Shown here: piece by piece, positions 47,383 to 55,888 of the stretch
How the letters are laid out: every line of letters starts with the position of its first letter
Numbering within the stretch: position 1 is the first letter of the stretch
DNA from: Deinococcus deserti VCD115
GTDB lineage: Bacteria > Deinococcota > Deinococci > Deinococcales > Deinococcaceae
NCBI RefSeq assembly: GCF_000020685.1
Contig: NC_012528.1
Coordinates: forward strand, 62,001 to 126,000
Reading direction: 5' to 3'
DNA length: 64,000 nt
Position numbers and translations under genes: made by a program
The notes under the pieces: model-generated
What the model was told of the DNA's origin: nothing
What the model saw: only the letters and a program-made list of their open reading frames with translations
Databases searched by the model: none

Positions 47383-47438
47383 ATTCACCCTGCACCTCCG
47401 CCCGGCCCTCGATCTTTTGTGTGATGGTACGCCCATGA
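47379..47438 (+). CDS. 19-codon micro-ORF bridging amidase and SDR
   Basis: The ATG at 47379 overlaps the amidase stop (ATGA) and has AAAGGAG well placed upstream. After 19 codons its TGA overlaps the ATG of the next SDR (ATGA at 47435). The SDR itself has no good ribosome-binding site. Either a translational coupling device or the trace of a lost start of the SDR gene. No peptide function implied. Confidence 0.45.
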   Translation: MNSPCTSARPSIFCVMVRP

Positions 47439-48199
47439 TCGTCCGTTTCGACGGCCAGACCGTCATCGTGACGGGCGCCGCTCACGGCTTCGGACGGGCG
47501 ATCAGTCTGGCGTTCGCCACACGCGGCGCCAACGTCTGGGCCTGTGACGTGAACGAAGCTGGGCTGCGCGAAACGGAGACCCTCTCAGCTGAACAAGGCA
47601 CTCCATTGCAGGTTCGCTCGGTCGATGTCGCAGACCGGGAGGCGGTGCGCGCCCTGGTACTCGAAGCGTCAGGAGGAGAGCGGGTCGATGTCCTCGTGAA
47701 CAACGCAGGCGGCGTCCTCGGTCAGGTCGGCCGCCCCATTGAAGAGATCAGCCAGGACGACTGGCACGCGATCTTCCGGGTGAACCTCGACGGTGCGTTT
47801 TACTTCAGTCAGGCGGTCGCGCCACTGATGAAGGCCCGGGGCGCCGGGCGCATCATCAACATCAGCAGCGGCGCCGGGCTCGGCGTGAGTCTCACAGGCA
47901 TTCAGGCTTACGCCAGCGCGAAAGCTGCGCAGATCGGGCTGACCCGGCAGCTGGCGCACGAACTCGGCACGTGGGGCATCACCGTGAACAACGTCGCGCC
48001 GGGCTTCGTGTTGAGCAACCCCACCACGGAACGGCAGTGGCAGAGCTACGGCGAAGACGGGCAACGCCGCTTGATCGACAACATTGCCCTGAAACGCCTC
48101 GGCAGCCCGGATGACATCGCGCACGCCGTCCTGTTCTTCGCGTCCGAGTACGCCGGCTGGGTCACCGGGCAGATCCTCAGCGTGGACGGAGGAAAATGA
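47435..48199 (+). CDS. SDR-family oxidoreductase
   Basis: 254 residues. T-G-A-A-H-G-F-G (13-20), N-N-A-G, S144, Y159 and K163, and C-terminal G-Q-I-L-S-V-D-G-G. The 3-oxoacyl-ACP-reductase-like branch, as used in many catabolic pathways for sugar acids and hydroxy acids. Third SDR of the locus. Likely translated by reinitiation after the micro-ORF. Confidence 0.92.
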   Translation: MIVRFDGQTVIVTGAAHGFGRAISLAFATRGANVWACDVNEAGLRETETLSAEQGTPLQVRSVDVADREAVRALVLEASGGERVDVLVNNAGGVLGQVGRPIEEISQDDWHAIFRVNLDGAFYFSQAVAPLMKARGAGRIINISSGAGLGVSLTGIQAYASAKAAQIGLTRQLAHELGTWGITVNNVAPGFVLSNPTTERQWQSYGEDGQRRLIDNIALKRLGSPDDIAHAVLFFASEYAGWVTGQILSVDGGK

Positions 48200-49596
48200 T
48201 GGACGACGTCCTGACCTACTTAGAAGAGCATTATGAGCGCCACCTGGAAGACCTGCGGACGTTCGTCCGTATTCCAAGCGTCAGCACGGAGGGGCAGCAT
48301 GCGCCCGATGTGCGCCGCGCTGCGGAATGGGTGGCCGCGCGCCTCAGCTCCGCCGGCCTCACAGACGCCCGGGTGACCGACACGCCAGGCCACCCGGTGG
48401 TGACGGCCTCATGGACAAATCATCCCGGTGCGCCGACCATCCTCGTTTATGGCCACTACGATGTGCAGCCGCCCGATCCGCTCGAACGGTGGGACAGCCC
48501 CCCATTCGAAGCTACCGAGCGGGACGGGAACATGTACGCCCGCGGTGTGTCGGACGACAAGGCTCCCATGCTGATTCCGATCCGTGTGACTGAGGCGTTT
48601 CTGCAGGCGCGCGGGGCACTCCCGATCAACGTCAAGTTCCTGTTCGAGGGCGAGGAGGAAATCGGCAGCCCGAACCTCGGGGCGTTCGTGCGCGACCACG
48701 CGCAGCAGCTTCAGGCGGACTTCGTCCTGTCGGCCGACGGGGGTATGTGGCGCGCGGACGTCCCGACCCTGACCGTAAGCGCGCGCGGGCTGGTCGCGTT
48801 GGAGTTCACCGTGCGTGGCCCGGGGAAGGATCTGCATTCGGGACGGCATGGCGGCAGCCTCCACAACCCGCTGCATGCGATCTCACGGATGGTCGCGAGC
48901 CTGCACGGTCCCGACGGCCGGGTGAGTGTCGAAGGCTTCTATGACGATGTGGTGCCCGTATCGCCCGCCATTCGGGCAGACACGGCCGCCCTGCCTTTCA
49001 ATGACGAAGCGTACCTGAGGGAGGTGGGCGCGCCTGCCACGTTTGGAGAGCCAGGCTACAGCACGCTGGAACGCCAGTGGTACCGTCCGACACTCGAACT
49101 GAACGGGCTGTGGGGGGGATACACCGGTGAGGGCGCTAAAACCGTCCTGCCAAGCGAGGCGCACGCAAAAATTACCTGCCGACTCGTTCCGGGTCAGGAT
49201 CCGGACCGCATCAGGGAGAGGATCGAGGCTCACCTGCGGCAGCACGCTCCTCCTGGGGTGACGGTCACGTTCGAAGAGAGCAGACACGGAGCACCCGCCT
49301 ACCGAATTCCCCCGGAGCATGTGGGGTTACGGGTCGCTCGTGAGGCAATCCGGAGCGTTTACGGTCAGGATCCACTGATGGTCGGCATGGGCGGCTCGAT
49401 CCCCATCTGCGACACGTTCCGTGACGCGCTCGACATGGACACCGTGTTCTTTTCGTTCGCGGTGGGCGACGAGAACATTCATGCTCCGAATGAGTTTTTC
49501 CGCCTCGCCCGGTTTCAGGAGGGCGCGCGGGCATGGACAGCTTATTTCGAAGCTCTCGCCCGATCCGTCGATGCTGTGGTCACGGCCACGCGGTGA
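48196..49596 (+). CDS. M20-family dipeptidase
   Basis: 466 residues, ATGA overlap with the SDR and a strong GGAGG upstream. Di-zinc site residues: H87 and D89 in Y-G-H-Y-D-V-Q-P-P, D120 in G-V-S-D-D-K, E153-E154 in F-E-G-E-E-E-I-G-S. The lid domain contains S-A-R-G-L-V-A-L-E-F and the D-L-H-S-G loop. Closest to the CNDP/PepV-like dipeptidases; N-acyl or carbamoyl amino-acid amidohydrolases are related alternatives. Confidence 0.94.
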   Translation: MMDDVLTYLEEHYERHLEDLRTFVRIPSVSTEGQHAPDVRRAAEWVAARLSSAGLTDARVTDTPGHPVVTASWTNHPGAPTILVYGHYDVQPPDPLERWDSPPFEATERDGNMYARGVSDDKAPMLIPIRVTEAFLQARGALPINVKFLFEGEEEIGSPNLGAFVRDHAQQLQADFVLSADGGMWRADVPTLTVSARGLVALEFTVRGPGKDLHSGRHGGSLHNPLHAISRMVASLHGPDGRVSVEGFYDDVVPVSPAIRADTAALPFNDEAYLREVGAPATFGEPGYSTLERQWYRPTLELNGLWGGYTGEGAKTVLPSEAHAKITCRLVPGQDPDRIRERIEAHLRQHAPPGVTVTFEESRHGAPAYRIPPEHVGLRVAREAIRSVYGQDPLMVGMGGSIPICDTFRDALDMDTVFFSFAVGDENIHAPNEFFRLARFQEGARAWTAYFEALARSVDAVVTATR

Positions 49597-49600
49597 CACC

Positions 49601-50542
49601 ATGAACACCCTGATCCAGTCCACGCCCCCAGGGACAGTCGCGCGGGGAGTGCTTGACGCGCCACTCAATACCCGAACACGCGTGCCGTACACCGTGGTAC
49701 GCGGGGCAGAGGACGGTCCAACCCTGCTGGTGACCGCCGGGGTGCATGGCGCGGAGTACGCCAGCATCGACGCGGCCTACCAGCTCACACAGACCAGTCC
49801 GTCTGATTTGCAAGGAACGCTGGTGGTTCTGCCTATGGTTAATCCCAGTGCATTCTGGCAGCGCAGCATCTACGTGAACCCCATTGACGGGCGCAACCTG
49901 AACCGCCTGTTTCCGGGTCGTGCGCGAGGAACTTACGCCGAACAACTGGCTTCGTGGCTACACGAGGAGTTTCTGTCGCAAGCCGATGCGCTTATCGACC
50001 TGCATGGCGGAGACCTTGTTGAGGCTTTGAAGCCGTTCTCGGTCTACGTGCGGGACCATGAGCCGTCACGCCAGCTGGCGCTCGCGTTTGGATTGCCGCA
50101 CCTGATTGCCAGCGACAGTCGCGGCATGACGTTTGAGGTGACCCGGACGCATGGTGTTCCCGCCATCATCGCTGAGGCGGGCGGTCAGGGCCTGCGTAGG
50201 GCGGCCGACGTCACCCTGCTGGTGAGGGGAGTTCGTCAGGGCATGCGTCACCTTGGCATGCTGTCATGCGACCTTGAACAGTCTTCTGAAGTCATCGAGC
50301 ACGATGAGTTCGCCTGGCTTTCGGCGCCAGCTTCCGGCTTATGGCACCCGAGAGTGGCGGCTGGGGACACAGTGTCCAAAGGGCAGGAGATTGGAACATT
50401 GAGGGACATCAACGGAAATGACTTGCACACCTTCGGCGCGCCAGAGAGTGGCACCGTTTTGTTCCTCGTGACGAGTCTCGCAATGAACGAAGGGGATCCG
50501 TTGCTCGGTATCGGTGTTTCCTCTGTCCCACCGGTCTGCTGA
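49601..50542 (+). CDS. Succinylglutamate desuccinylase/aspartoacylase family deacylase
   Basis: 313 residues, starting four bases after the dipeptidase stop. Zinc ligands H49 and E52 in G-V-H-G-A-E-Y, N-R-L-F-P-G substrate loop at 101-106, H135 in D-L-H-G-G-D and a general-base Glu192 in I-I-A-E-A-G. A C-terminal beta domain follows. Removes an acyl group from an N-acyl amino acid or amine. Last gene of the collinear run. Confidence 0.92.
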   Translation: MNTLIQSTPPGTVARGVLDAPLNTRTRVPYTVVRGAEDGPTLLVTAGVHGAEYASIDAAYQLTQTSPSDLQGTLVVLPMVNPSAFWQRSIYVNPIDGRNLNRLFPGRARGTYAEQLASWLHEEFLSQADALIDLHGGDLVEALKPFSVYVRDHEPSRQLALAFGLPHLIASDSRGMTFEVTRTHGVPAIIAEAGGQGLRRAADVTLLVRGVRQGMRHLGMLSCDLEQSSEVIEHDEFAWLSAPASGLWHPRVAAGDTVSKGQEIGTLRDINGNDLHTFGAPESGTVLFLVTSLAMNEGDPLLGIGVSSVPPVC

Positions 50543-51049
50543 GCAGTTCGGCGAGGCACAAGAAGGAGTGCCCTGTGCTCTGCATCCACCATCCGGTTGT
50601 TCTCTGGCGTCATTACGCTTCCTCGGGCCTCTGGCTAAGGCTCATTCAGGGGCGCCCGGTACCGGGGGTACGACACGGGCGCTCTGGGGTTCTTGGTGCA
50701 TACTGGCTGCCGAACGCGGCGCCGGCTCAGGGTTTCGTTAAAAGCCTTTCGGGACGCGGGTACACAGCATTGGAAAAGAGAGCATGGCATGCAGGTGGTC
50801 GAGCGGAGTAGCACGAAGCTGCTGGTGATCACGCAGCAGTAGGACCGCACCGGGAAGCTTTCGTTCGCGAACTCAGCGCGGCCACCACAGTCCTGCTGAC
50901 GCAGGTGACCCGCGTGAAGTGAGCCCCATCAGCAGAATGTTTCCGGTTCAACCTCGCGTGATCTCTCTCAACGTGTCCTGGGCCCTGAGCCACCCCCAGA
51001 AAGGGACGCCCTAGCGCTGGAGGCCTGTTGATCCTGGGGTGCAGCCAGT
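50543..51049. other. Intergenic, no gene recognised
   Basis: About 500 bases between convergent genes. Short frames only. No clear terminator hairpin was picked out. Confidence 0.5.
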
Positions 51050-52039
51050 TTAGAGGCGTGAGCCGGCGTAATGCGAGCAGCAGGCGCTGGAAATAATGAT
51101 GGTGTCTCCCAGTGCACTCCCCGTGCGGGAGTTGTTGTACACCAGCCAGTCCGCCCCCTGCGGGCCAGCACGCAGCAGTACACCCGGCCCGTCCGGGTTC
51201 GGGACCCAGCGCCCACGCAGTAACTGCTCGCCTCCGGTCGACTGGACGCGCCAGCTGTACGTTCCGTCCGCATTGATGCGCAGGGGTGGCAGGCGCAGCC
51301 CGCCACTGTACACGCGGTACACGTCGGTGCCCCTGACGACGGTATTTACGGCGACCGGGACGTTCACGCGCCAATCTCCCACGAACCAGGCGGTCCAGAA
51401 CGGCTCGCGGTTCACGCCCACCACGAAATTCGCGTCCTCGCTGCCGGTCACTCCGGTCAGGTTATACCCGTACTTCGGGTCGATGCTGCGGATCACGCCG
51501 CGCGTCCAGGTTTTCCCGGCCGTTCCGCTATACAGCACGCTCTGGCCGGGCTTGTACTTCCCGAGTTTCGGCCAGGCGGTGTGCGCCTTCGGCGGCGCAC
51601 TCGTCGGCGCGCTTGGTACCGCGGTCGGTGAGGGTGTCTTGACGGCCGGGGCCCGTGGTGTGGCTGGCTCAGCGGCTGTGCTGCGCGGGCGCGCGGGCGT
51701 GGTCAGCAGGGCCAGTACTGCCTGGTGGTTGTTGAGTTTCGCGAGGTAAGCAGCATCCCAGCCGGCGGACGTTTTCACGCTCAGATCAGCGCCGCGCGCG
51801 ATCAGCAACCGGGCAATGTCCGTGCAACCGGAGTTTGCGGCCATCATCAGGGGTGTGTAGCCGCCGGAATTCCGGGTATTGATGTTCACACCCTGTGCGA
51901 TCAGCGCGATTGCCTGAGCGGTGTCACAGTAGTTGGCGGCGTTGGAGAGCTGCATTTCTGCGAGGTTCTGCTCTGCCAGGGCCGCGCTGCACATCAGCGC
52001 AATGCACATCCAGGTCCGTGATTTCGATAGAGCGTTCAC
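51050..52039 (-). CDS. Secreted ankyrin-repeat protein with lipocalin-like C-terminus
   Basis: 329 residues: a signal peptide ending A-A-L-A-E, two to three ankyrin repeats (about 35-110; N-S-G-G-Y-T-P-L-M-M-A-A-N-S-G), a Pro/Ala/Thr-rich linker (about 113-155), a short Tudor/SH3-like segment (Y-K-P-G-Q-S-V-L-Y-S ... T-W-T-R-G-V-I-R-S-I), and a beta-rich C-terminal part (F-V-G-D-W-R-V-N-V ... G-T-Y-S-W-R ... L-R-G-R-W). The ankyrin end should mediate binding in the envelope. No enzyme motif seen; partner unknown. Confidence 0.8.
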   Translation of the reverse strand: MNALSKSRTWMCIALMCSAALAEQNLAEMQLSNAANYCDTAQAIALIAQGVNINTRNSGGYTPLMMAANSGCTDIARLLIARGADLSVKTSAGWDAAYLAKLNNHQAVLALLTTPARPRSTAAEPATPRAPAVKTPSPTAVPSAPTSAPPKAHTAWPKLGKYKPGQSVLYSGTAGKTWTRGVIRSIDPKYGYNLTGVTGSEDANFVVGVNREPFWTAWFVGDWRVNVPVAVNTVVRGTDVYRVYSGGLRLPPLRINADGTYSWRVQSTGGEQLLRGRWVPNPDGPGVLLRAGPQGADWLVYNNSRTGSALGDTIIISSACCSHYAGSRL

Positions 52040-52377
52040 GACATTCTCCTTTCCGCAGCGTCCGGATCACGGAAGCGTTCCCTGCAGGTCGAGGCGTTGC
52101 TTGTCAGGCAAGGTCCTCTGGGATGAAGTTACCCGAGGGTACCGCCCGGCCTCTGACGAATCACTAACGGATGCTGGGCGTCCTAGGCGGTCAGGAGGTG
52201 TACTTTGCCGCGAAGGCCGGTCGCCGGCGGTACCGCATTCTCCCGGTCGGCCATGCGCGGAGAACGGAAGGCCGTGGACGCTGCGCTTGGGGATGGCGGG
52301 TGCGTCACAGCAAGCCATCTGTAGATCGCGAAGGCCACGCATGGAGTTGAACGGGCCCTATCAGACTGCCAGGAAGC
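52040..52377. other. Intergenic, no gene recognised
   Basis: Upstream region of the ankyrin gene on the minus strand and of the orphan binding-protein promoter on the plus strand. Nothing coding seen. Confidence 0.5.
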
Positions 52378-52419
52378 TTGACTCGAATACCTGTGGTGTT
52401 ATAGTTGAACATAACAACC
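52378..52419 (+). promoter_or_regulatory. Second promoter with GTGTTAT-N8-ATAACAACC operator
   Basis: TTGACT (52378-52383), a 16-base spacer and TATAGT (52400-52405) form a near-consensus promoter. GTGTTAT (52396-52402), eight bases, then ATAACAACC (52411-52419) repeats every defined base of the operator at 34493 and again covers the -10. It lies about 360 bases before the binding-protein ATG, implying a long leader in which I see no gene. Confidence 0.72.
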
Positions 52420-52780
52420 TCGCAACTGGCTACCGCCTTTATAAGGAAGGCAGGTTCTCAGGCACCTTCATGGGCGGCCTCACTTCCTTTCAGTCTGATG
52501 TGTCCGTGAAGGAGGCCGAATGAATGAAGGAGTCCTAACGCCCTGTGCTGTTTTTGCAGGCGTAACGGTAAAGAATTGCTGACCTGCGGGGTGCCGAGGC
52601 TGAAGTTCACAAAGACCGTCAAAACGGACCCGAGCAACATGCATTTTTCTGAACGGTCAACTCATTTCAGATCCATGCGCAGTCAAACGCCACGATATCC
52701 ACCGAGAACACGTCAGTGAAACCGCGGCTCGTCGTTCGCCTCTACTAAAGGTCCTCTAACTCGCTCACAAGGAGTCGAAC
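52420..52780. other. Long leader before the orphan binding-protein gene
   Basis: About 360 bases. A few start codons are followed by short frames, none with a family pattern. CACAAGGAG directly precedes the ATG at 52781. Confidence 0.45.
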
Positions 52781-54265
52781 ATGCTTAGCACGAGATTATC
52801 ATCGTCTTTGATCACGCTTACTATGCTTGCCGGAAGCATTGCGGGCGCTCAAACCCTTACGGTTGGCATGGATGCTGACGTGGTTCGGCTCGATCCAGTC
52901 TTGTCGGCTGCGGCTGTTGACCGACACGTGCTGTACCAGGTATTTGACCGCCTTGTGGATGTGGACGAAAACCTCAAAATCGTTCCGTCCGTCGCCAGGA
53001 GTTGGAAAATCAGCTCGAATGGCCTCACGTACACGCTCACGTTACGGAGCGGAATTAAATTTCATGATGGCACATCCCTCAATGCCGCCGCTGTCAAGTA
53101 CTCACTGGAACGCAGCTTGAACATGGATGGTAGCGCGCGGAAAAACGAACTTTCTGCAATCAAAAGTATCACGGCGGTGAACCCAACCACCGTTCGCATT
53201 GACCTGCACGCGCCATTTGGTCCGTTACTCGCGATACTTAGTGATCGTGCTGGCATGATTGTTTCACCAACTGCAGCGGCAAAGTCTGGCGCTGACTTCG
53301 GGCGTGCGCCTGTTGGCAGCGGACCGTTCTCATTTGTCAGCCGAACTCAGCAGGACAACATTACTTTGAACTCATACAGTGAGTATTGGAATGGCGCACC
53401 GAAGATAGACAAGCTTGTTTACCGACCGTTTCCTGACGGTGACGTACGGTACGCGAACCTGCTGTCCGGAGGGGCGCAAGTCATAGTGGTAGATGCCAAA
53501 GACGTTGAGAAGCTTGAAAGCAATAACAAATTCAATGTAATCAGCATTCCCACGCTGGGATTTCAAGGAATTTGGCTAAACACTACCCGCGCTCCCTTTA
53601 ACAATAAGCTGGTACGCCAGGCTGTCGCTGCCACCATTGACCGCAATGCTGTTGCGCAGGTGGTTTTTCGAAACACCGCCAAGCCAGCCGCTGGTCCTTT
53701 TCCCCCAAACACTCCTGCGTACAGCTCAAGCATCAAGGTGCCTACCCCGAACATTGCTGACGCTCGAAAGAAACTCAAGCAAGCCGGAGTAAGTAACCTC
53801 ACCTTCACAATGATCGCCGCCACCGGCACGACTACCGCGCTGCTTACCCAGGTGTATCAAGCAATGATGGCCGAAGCTGGCATCAATATGAAGATCGAGC
53901 TGGTCGATAACGGTGCGCTGAGCAGCCGAGCGACGAGTTTCAACTTTGATGCAGCGCTCCTGAACTGGAGCGGTCGAATTGACCCTGATGGTAATATTTA
54001 TGATTGGGTCAGAACGGGCGGGACTTACAACTACGGCCGTTACAGTAACAAGGAAGTGGATGCATTGCTTGCCAAGGCTCGTGCACAAAGCTCTATGAGT
54101 GCTCGTAAAGCCACTTATAACGTGGCACTTGGTAAAGTACTTAGCGATACGCCTTATATTTGGGTCTACCACCAAAGCAACATGTACGGTACCACCAAGG
54201 CTGTGAGTGGTCTGAAATCTATTCCTGATGGTATCCTCCGCTTTAAAGACGTAGTACTTAAATAA
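52781..54265 (+). CDS. Orphan ABC substrate-binding protein, family 5
   Basis: 494 residues with signal peptide (to A-G-A-Q) and family 5 features (R-L-D-P-V-L, V-F-D-R-L-V-D, R-A-P-V-G-S-G-P-F, N-K-L-V-R-Q-A-V-A-A-T-I-D-R). No permease or ATPase genes adjoin. Its DNA is visibly richer in A and T, including third codon positions, than neighbouring operons, which suggests recent transfer. The shared operator implies that it feeds the importer encoded at 36.2-40.1 kb. Confidence 0.93.
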   Translation: MLSTRLSSSLITLTMLAGSIAGAQTLTVGMDADVVRLDPVLSAAAVDRHVLYQVFDRLVDVDENLKIVPSVARSWKISSNGLTYTLTLRSGIKFHDGTSLNAAAVKYSLERSLNMDGSARKNELSAIKSITAVNPTTVRIDLHAPFGPLLAILSDRAGMIVSPTAAAKSGADFGRAPVGSGPFSFVSRTQQDNITLNSYSEYWNGAPKIDKLVYRPFPDGDVRYANLLSGGAQVIVVDAKDVEKLESNNKFNVISIPTLGFQGIWLNTTRAPFNNKLVRQAVAATIDRNAVAQVVFRNTAKPAAGPFPPNTPAYSSSIKVPTPNIADARKKLKQAGVSNLTFTMIAATGTTTALLTQVYQAMMAEAGINMKIELVDNGALSSRATSFNFDAALLNWSGRIDPDGNIYDWVRTGGTYNYGRYSNKEVDALLAKARAQSSMSARKATYNVALGKVLSDTPYIWVYHQSNMYGTTKAVSGLKSIPDGILRFKDVVLK

Positions 54266-54312
54266 TGTCGTCTTTCACGTAAGCGCTTGCTGTACTTTGG
54301 AACAATTCAGCG

Positions 54313-54549
54313 GTGCCCTTTAGGTCAGCATCTGCGGTGCTGGCCTTCTTGCTGAAATATTTTTGGTCTCTTGAGGTGGACCCATCACTTCCCCATGTAG
54401 CTTTCCCCATTCTTGTTCGCCGGATTGCTGGCGATAACCATTACGCTGTCTACGAAACCCCCTGGGGCGTGGACTCATGGATATGCTTCGATACTGTGAA
54501 GCGTGCTGGAGCCTGTCCACGATTCGATCCTGGAGCAACTGAAGACTGA
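54313..54549 (+). CDS. Hypothetical, possible 5' part of a frameshifted gene
   Basis: 78 codons of plausible composition (V-A-F-P-I-L-V-R-R-I-A-G-D-N-H-Y-A-V-Y-E-T-P-W-G). It overlaps the start of the next open frame, in a different frame and without a ribosome-binding site, so the two may be one broken gene. Low confidence. Confidence 0.3.
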   Translation: MPFRSASAVLAFLLKYFWSLEVDPSLPHVAFPILVRRIAGDNHYAVYETPWGVDSWICFDTVKRAGACPRFDPGATED

Positions 54550-54919
54550 AGTCTCCCAGTACCCACGAATGGACGGGTACTACCAACTTGAGCCCGTGGT
54601 CATCGGAGCTCTCCGTCAAGGGTGGAAGGGCCAGAGCGACATTTTCAATGCCCTCTACGAAAGCTTGGGCCCTCATAGCGCTCTTGCGGCGTACCAGATT
54701 GCCCATCCGCGGATACAGCCCTTCAGCGGAGAGCCACCGGGAGACGAGGACTGCGAGTACACGGCTGAGGAAGCGCTTGACGCCCTGACCTATGAATTGA
54801 AGGGCGGGTTTGAGATTGGTCACCTCGCTGAGTACGTGCCTTCTGCGAAAGCGGCCGTATTGGCCACGCATTTTTTCGCGGTGTTTCATGAACCGCGGGC
54901 ATTTTGGGGTCTGGGGTGA
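54503..54919 (+). CDS. Hypothetical protein
   Basis: 138 residues from a GTG, acidic and helical (S-I-L-E-Q-L-K-T-E-V ... S-A-L-A-A-Y-Q-I-A-H-P ... T-A-E-E-A-L-D-A-L-T-Y-E-L). No family recognised. The composition is typical of a soluble protein, and the antisense frame looks less protein-like. May be the 3' part of a gene starting near 54313. Confidence 0.45.
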   Translation: MLEPVHDSILEQLKTEVSQYPRMDGYYQLEPVVIGALRQGWKGQSDIFNALYESLGPHSALAAYQIAHPRIQPFSGEPPGDEDCEYTAEEALDALTYELKGGFEIGHLAEYVPSAKAAVLATHFFAVFHEPRAFWGLG

Positions 54920-55019
54920 GGCAATCCGATTTACGCCTTCGAGCAGGGCGTTGTTCTGCGTGACAATGAACGCGCCGAGAGCTTCTTGATGATCCAAAAT
55001 AACTGAGCATAGACCCACT

Positions 55020-55434
55020 TCAGAGCCGCGGCCGAAGACACCATCGCCACTGGCCGTCCGGCCGGGCTGGAGCGGAGGTATTACGTCAGGCCCACCGTCT
55101 TCGCGAACGTGACCAATGACATGACCATTGCCCGTGAGGAAATCTTCGGGCCGGTCCTCGTGATTCTCGGCTATGACTCGGTCGAGCAGGCCGTCGAGAT
55201 TGGCAACGACACCGAGTACGGCCTCTCGGCCTATGTCAGCGGCGCCGATCTCACGCAGGTCGCAAGGTCGGGGCCAAGCTGCGTGCCGGACAGGTGGTGC
55301 TCAACGGCGCGTTTGATCTGATGGCGCTGTTCGGCGGCTACAAGATGAGCGGCAACGGGCGCGAGTGGGGGGACTTTGCCTTCAGCGAGTTTCTGGAGAT
55401 TAAGGCTCTGCTCGGCTACGCGCCTCAGGCGTAG
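55020..55434 (+). pseudogene. Aldehyde dehydrogenase C-terminal scrap, frameshifted
   Basis: About 138 codons match the end of NAD-dependent aldehyde dehydrogenases: [32 protein letters not shown], then a one-base slip at about 55262 followed by [21 protein letters not shown] and the stop at 55432-55434. The cofactor and catalytic Cys regions are absent. Confidence 0.85.
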
Positions 55435-55888
55435 GGTTTGTCTGGTTGAAGGCTCAAATTGACAATAGGGCTGCAGGCACGTGGACACCGTTCGCCGGTG
55501 CCCACGCTTCTCGTACCGGGTGGATTTGGCGCGAAAATCCGTTCGTCGGTTGACGCCGCATCCAACCACGTGCAGGCGCCCTGCGGGCAACAAACGTACG
55601 GCGTGAACCACGATGGGGCACCTACCTGAACTTCAGGTGAGGGGAGCAGGCTTCCGATCATCAGGAGCGTGTCTGGGAAGTGACCTATTTGCGGTTGGAT
55701 TCAAGCTCCTGACGCGGAGTGTGAGAGCAGGGAACCGCTGCACGCCGGGCTGATCGAACAAAAGCTTTGCAACGGGTTTTTCTCTGTTCTTTCGCTTGAC
55801 GAGAACCGGTGACACACTAATTTCATCCGCGGTGTTCGCGGTGACAGACTCGCTGTATTCGAACATTTTCCCGGCGACACACCGGTTG
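55435..55888. other. Intergenic, no gene recognised
   Basis: About 450 bases between the dehydrogenase scrap and the penicillin-binding protein stop. No coding signal accepted. Confidence 0.5.
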
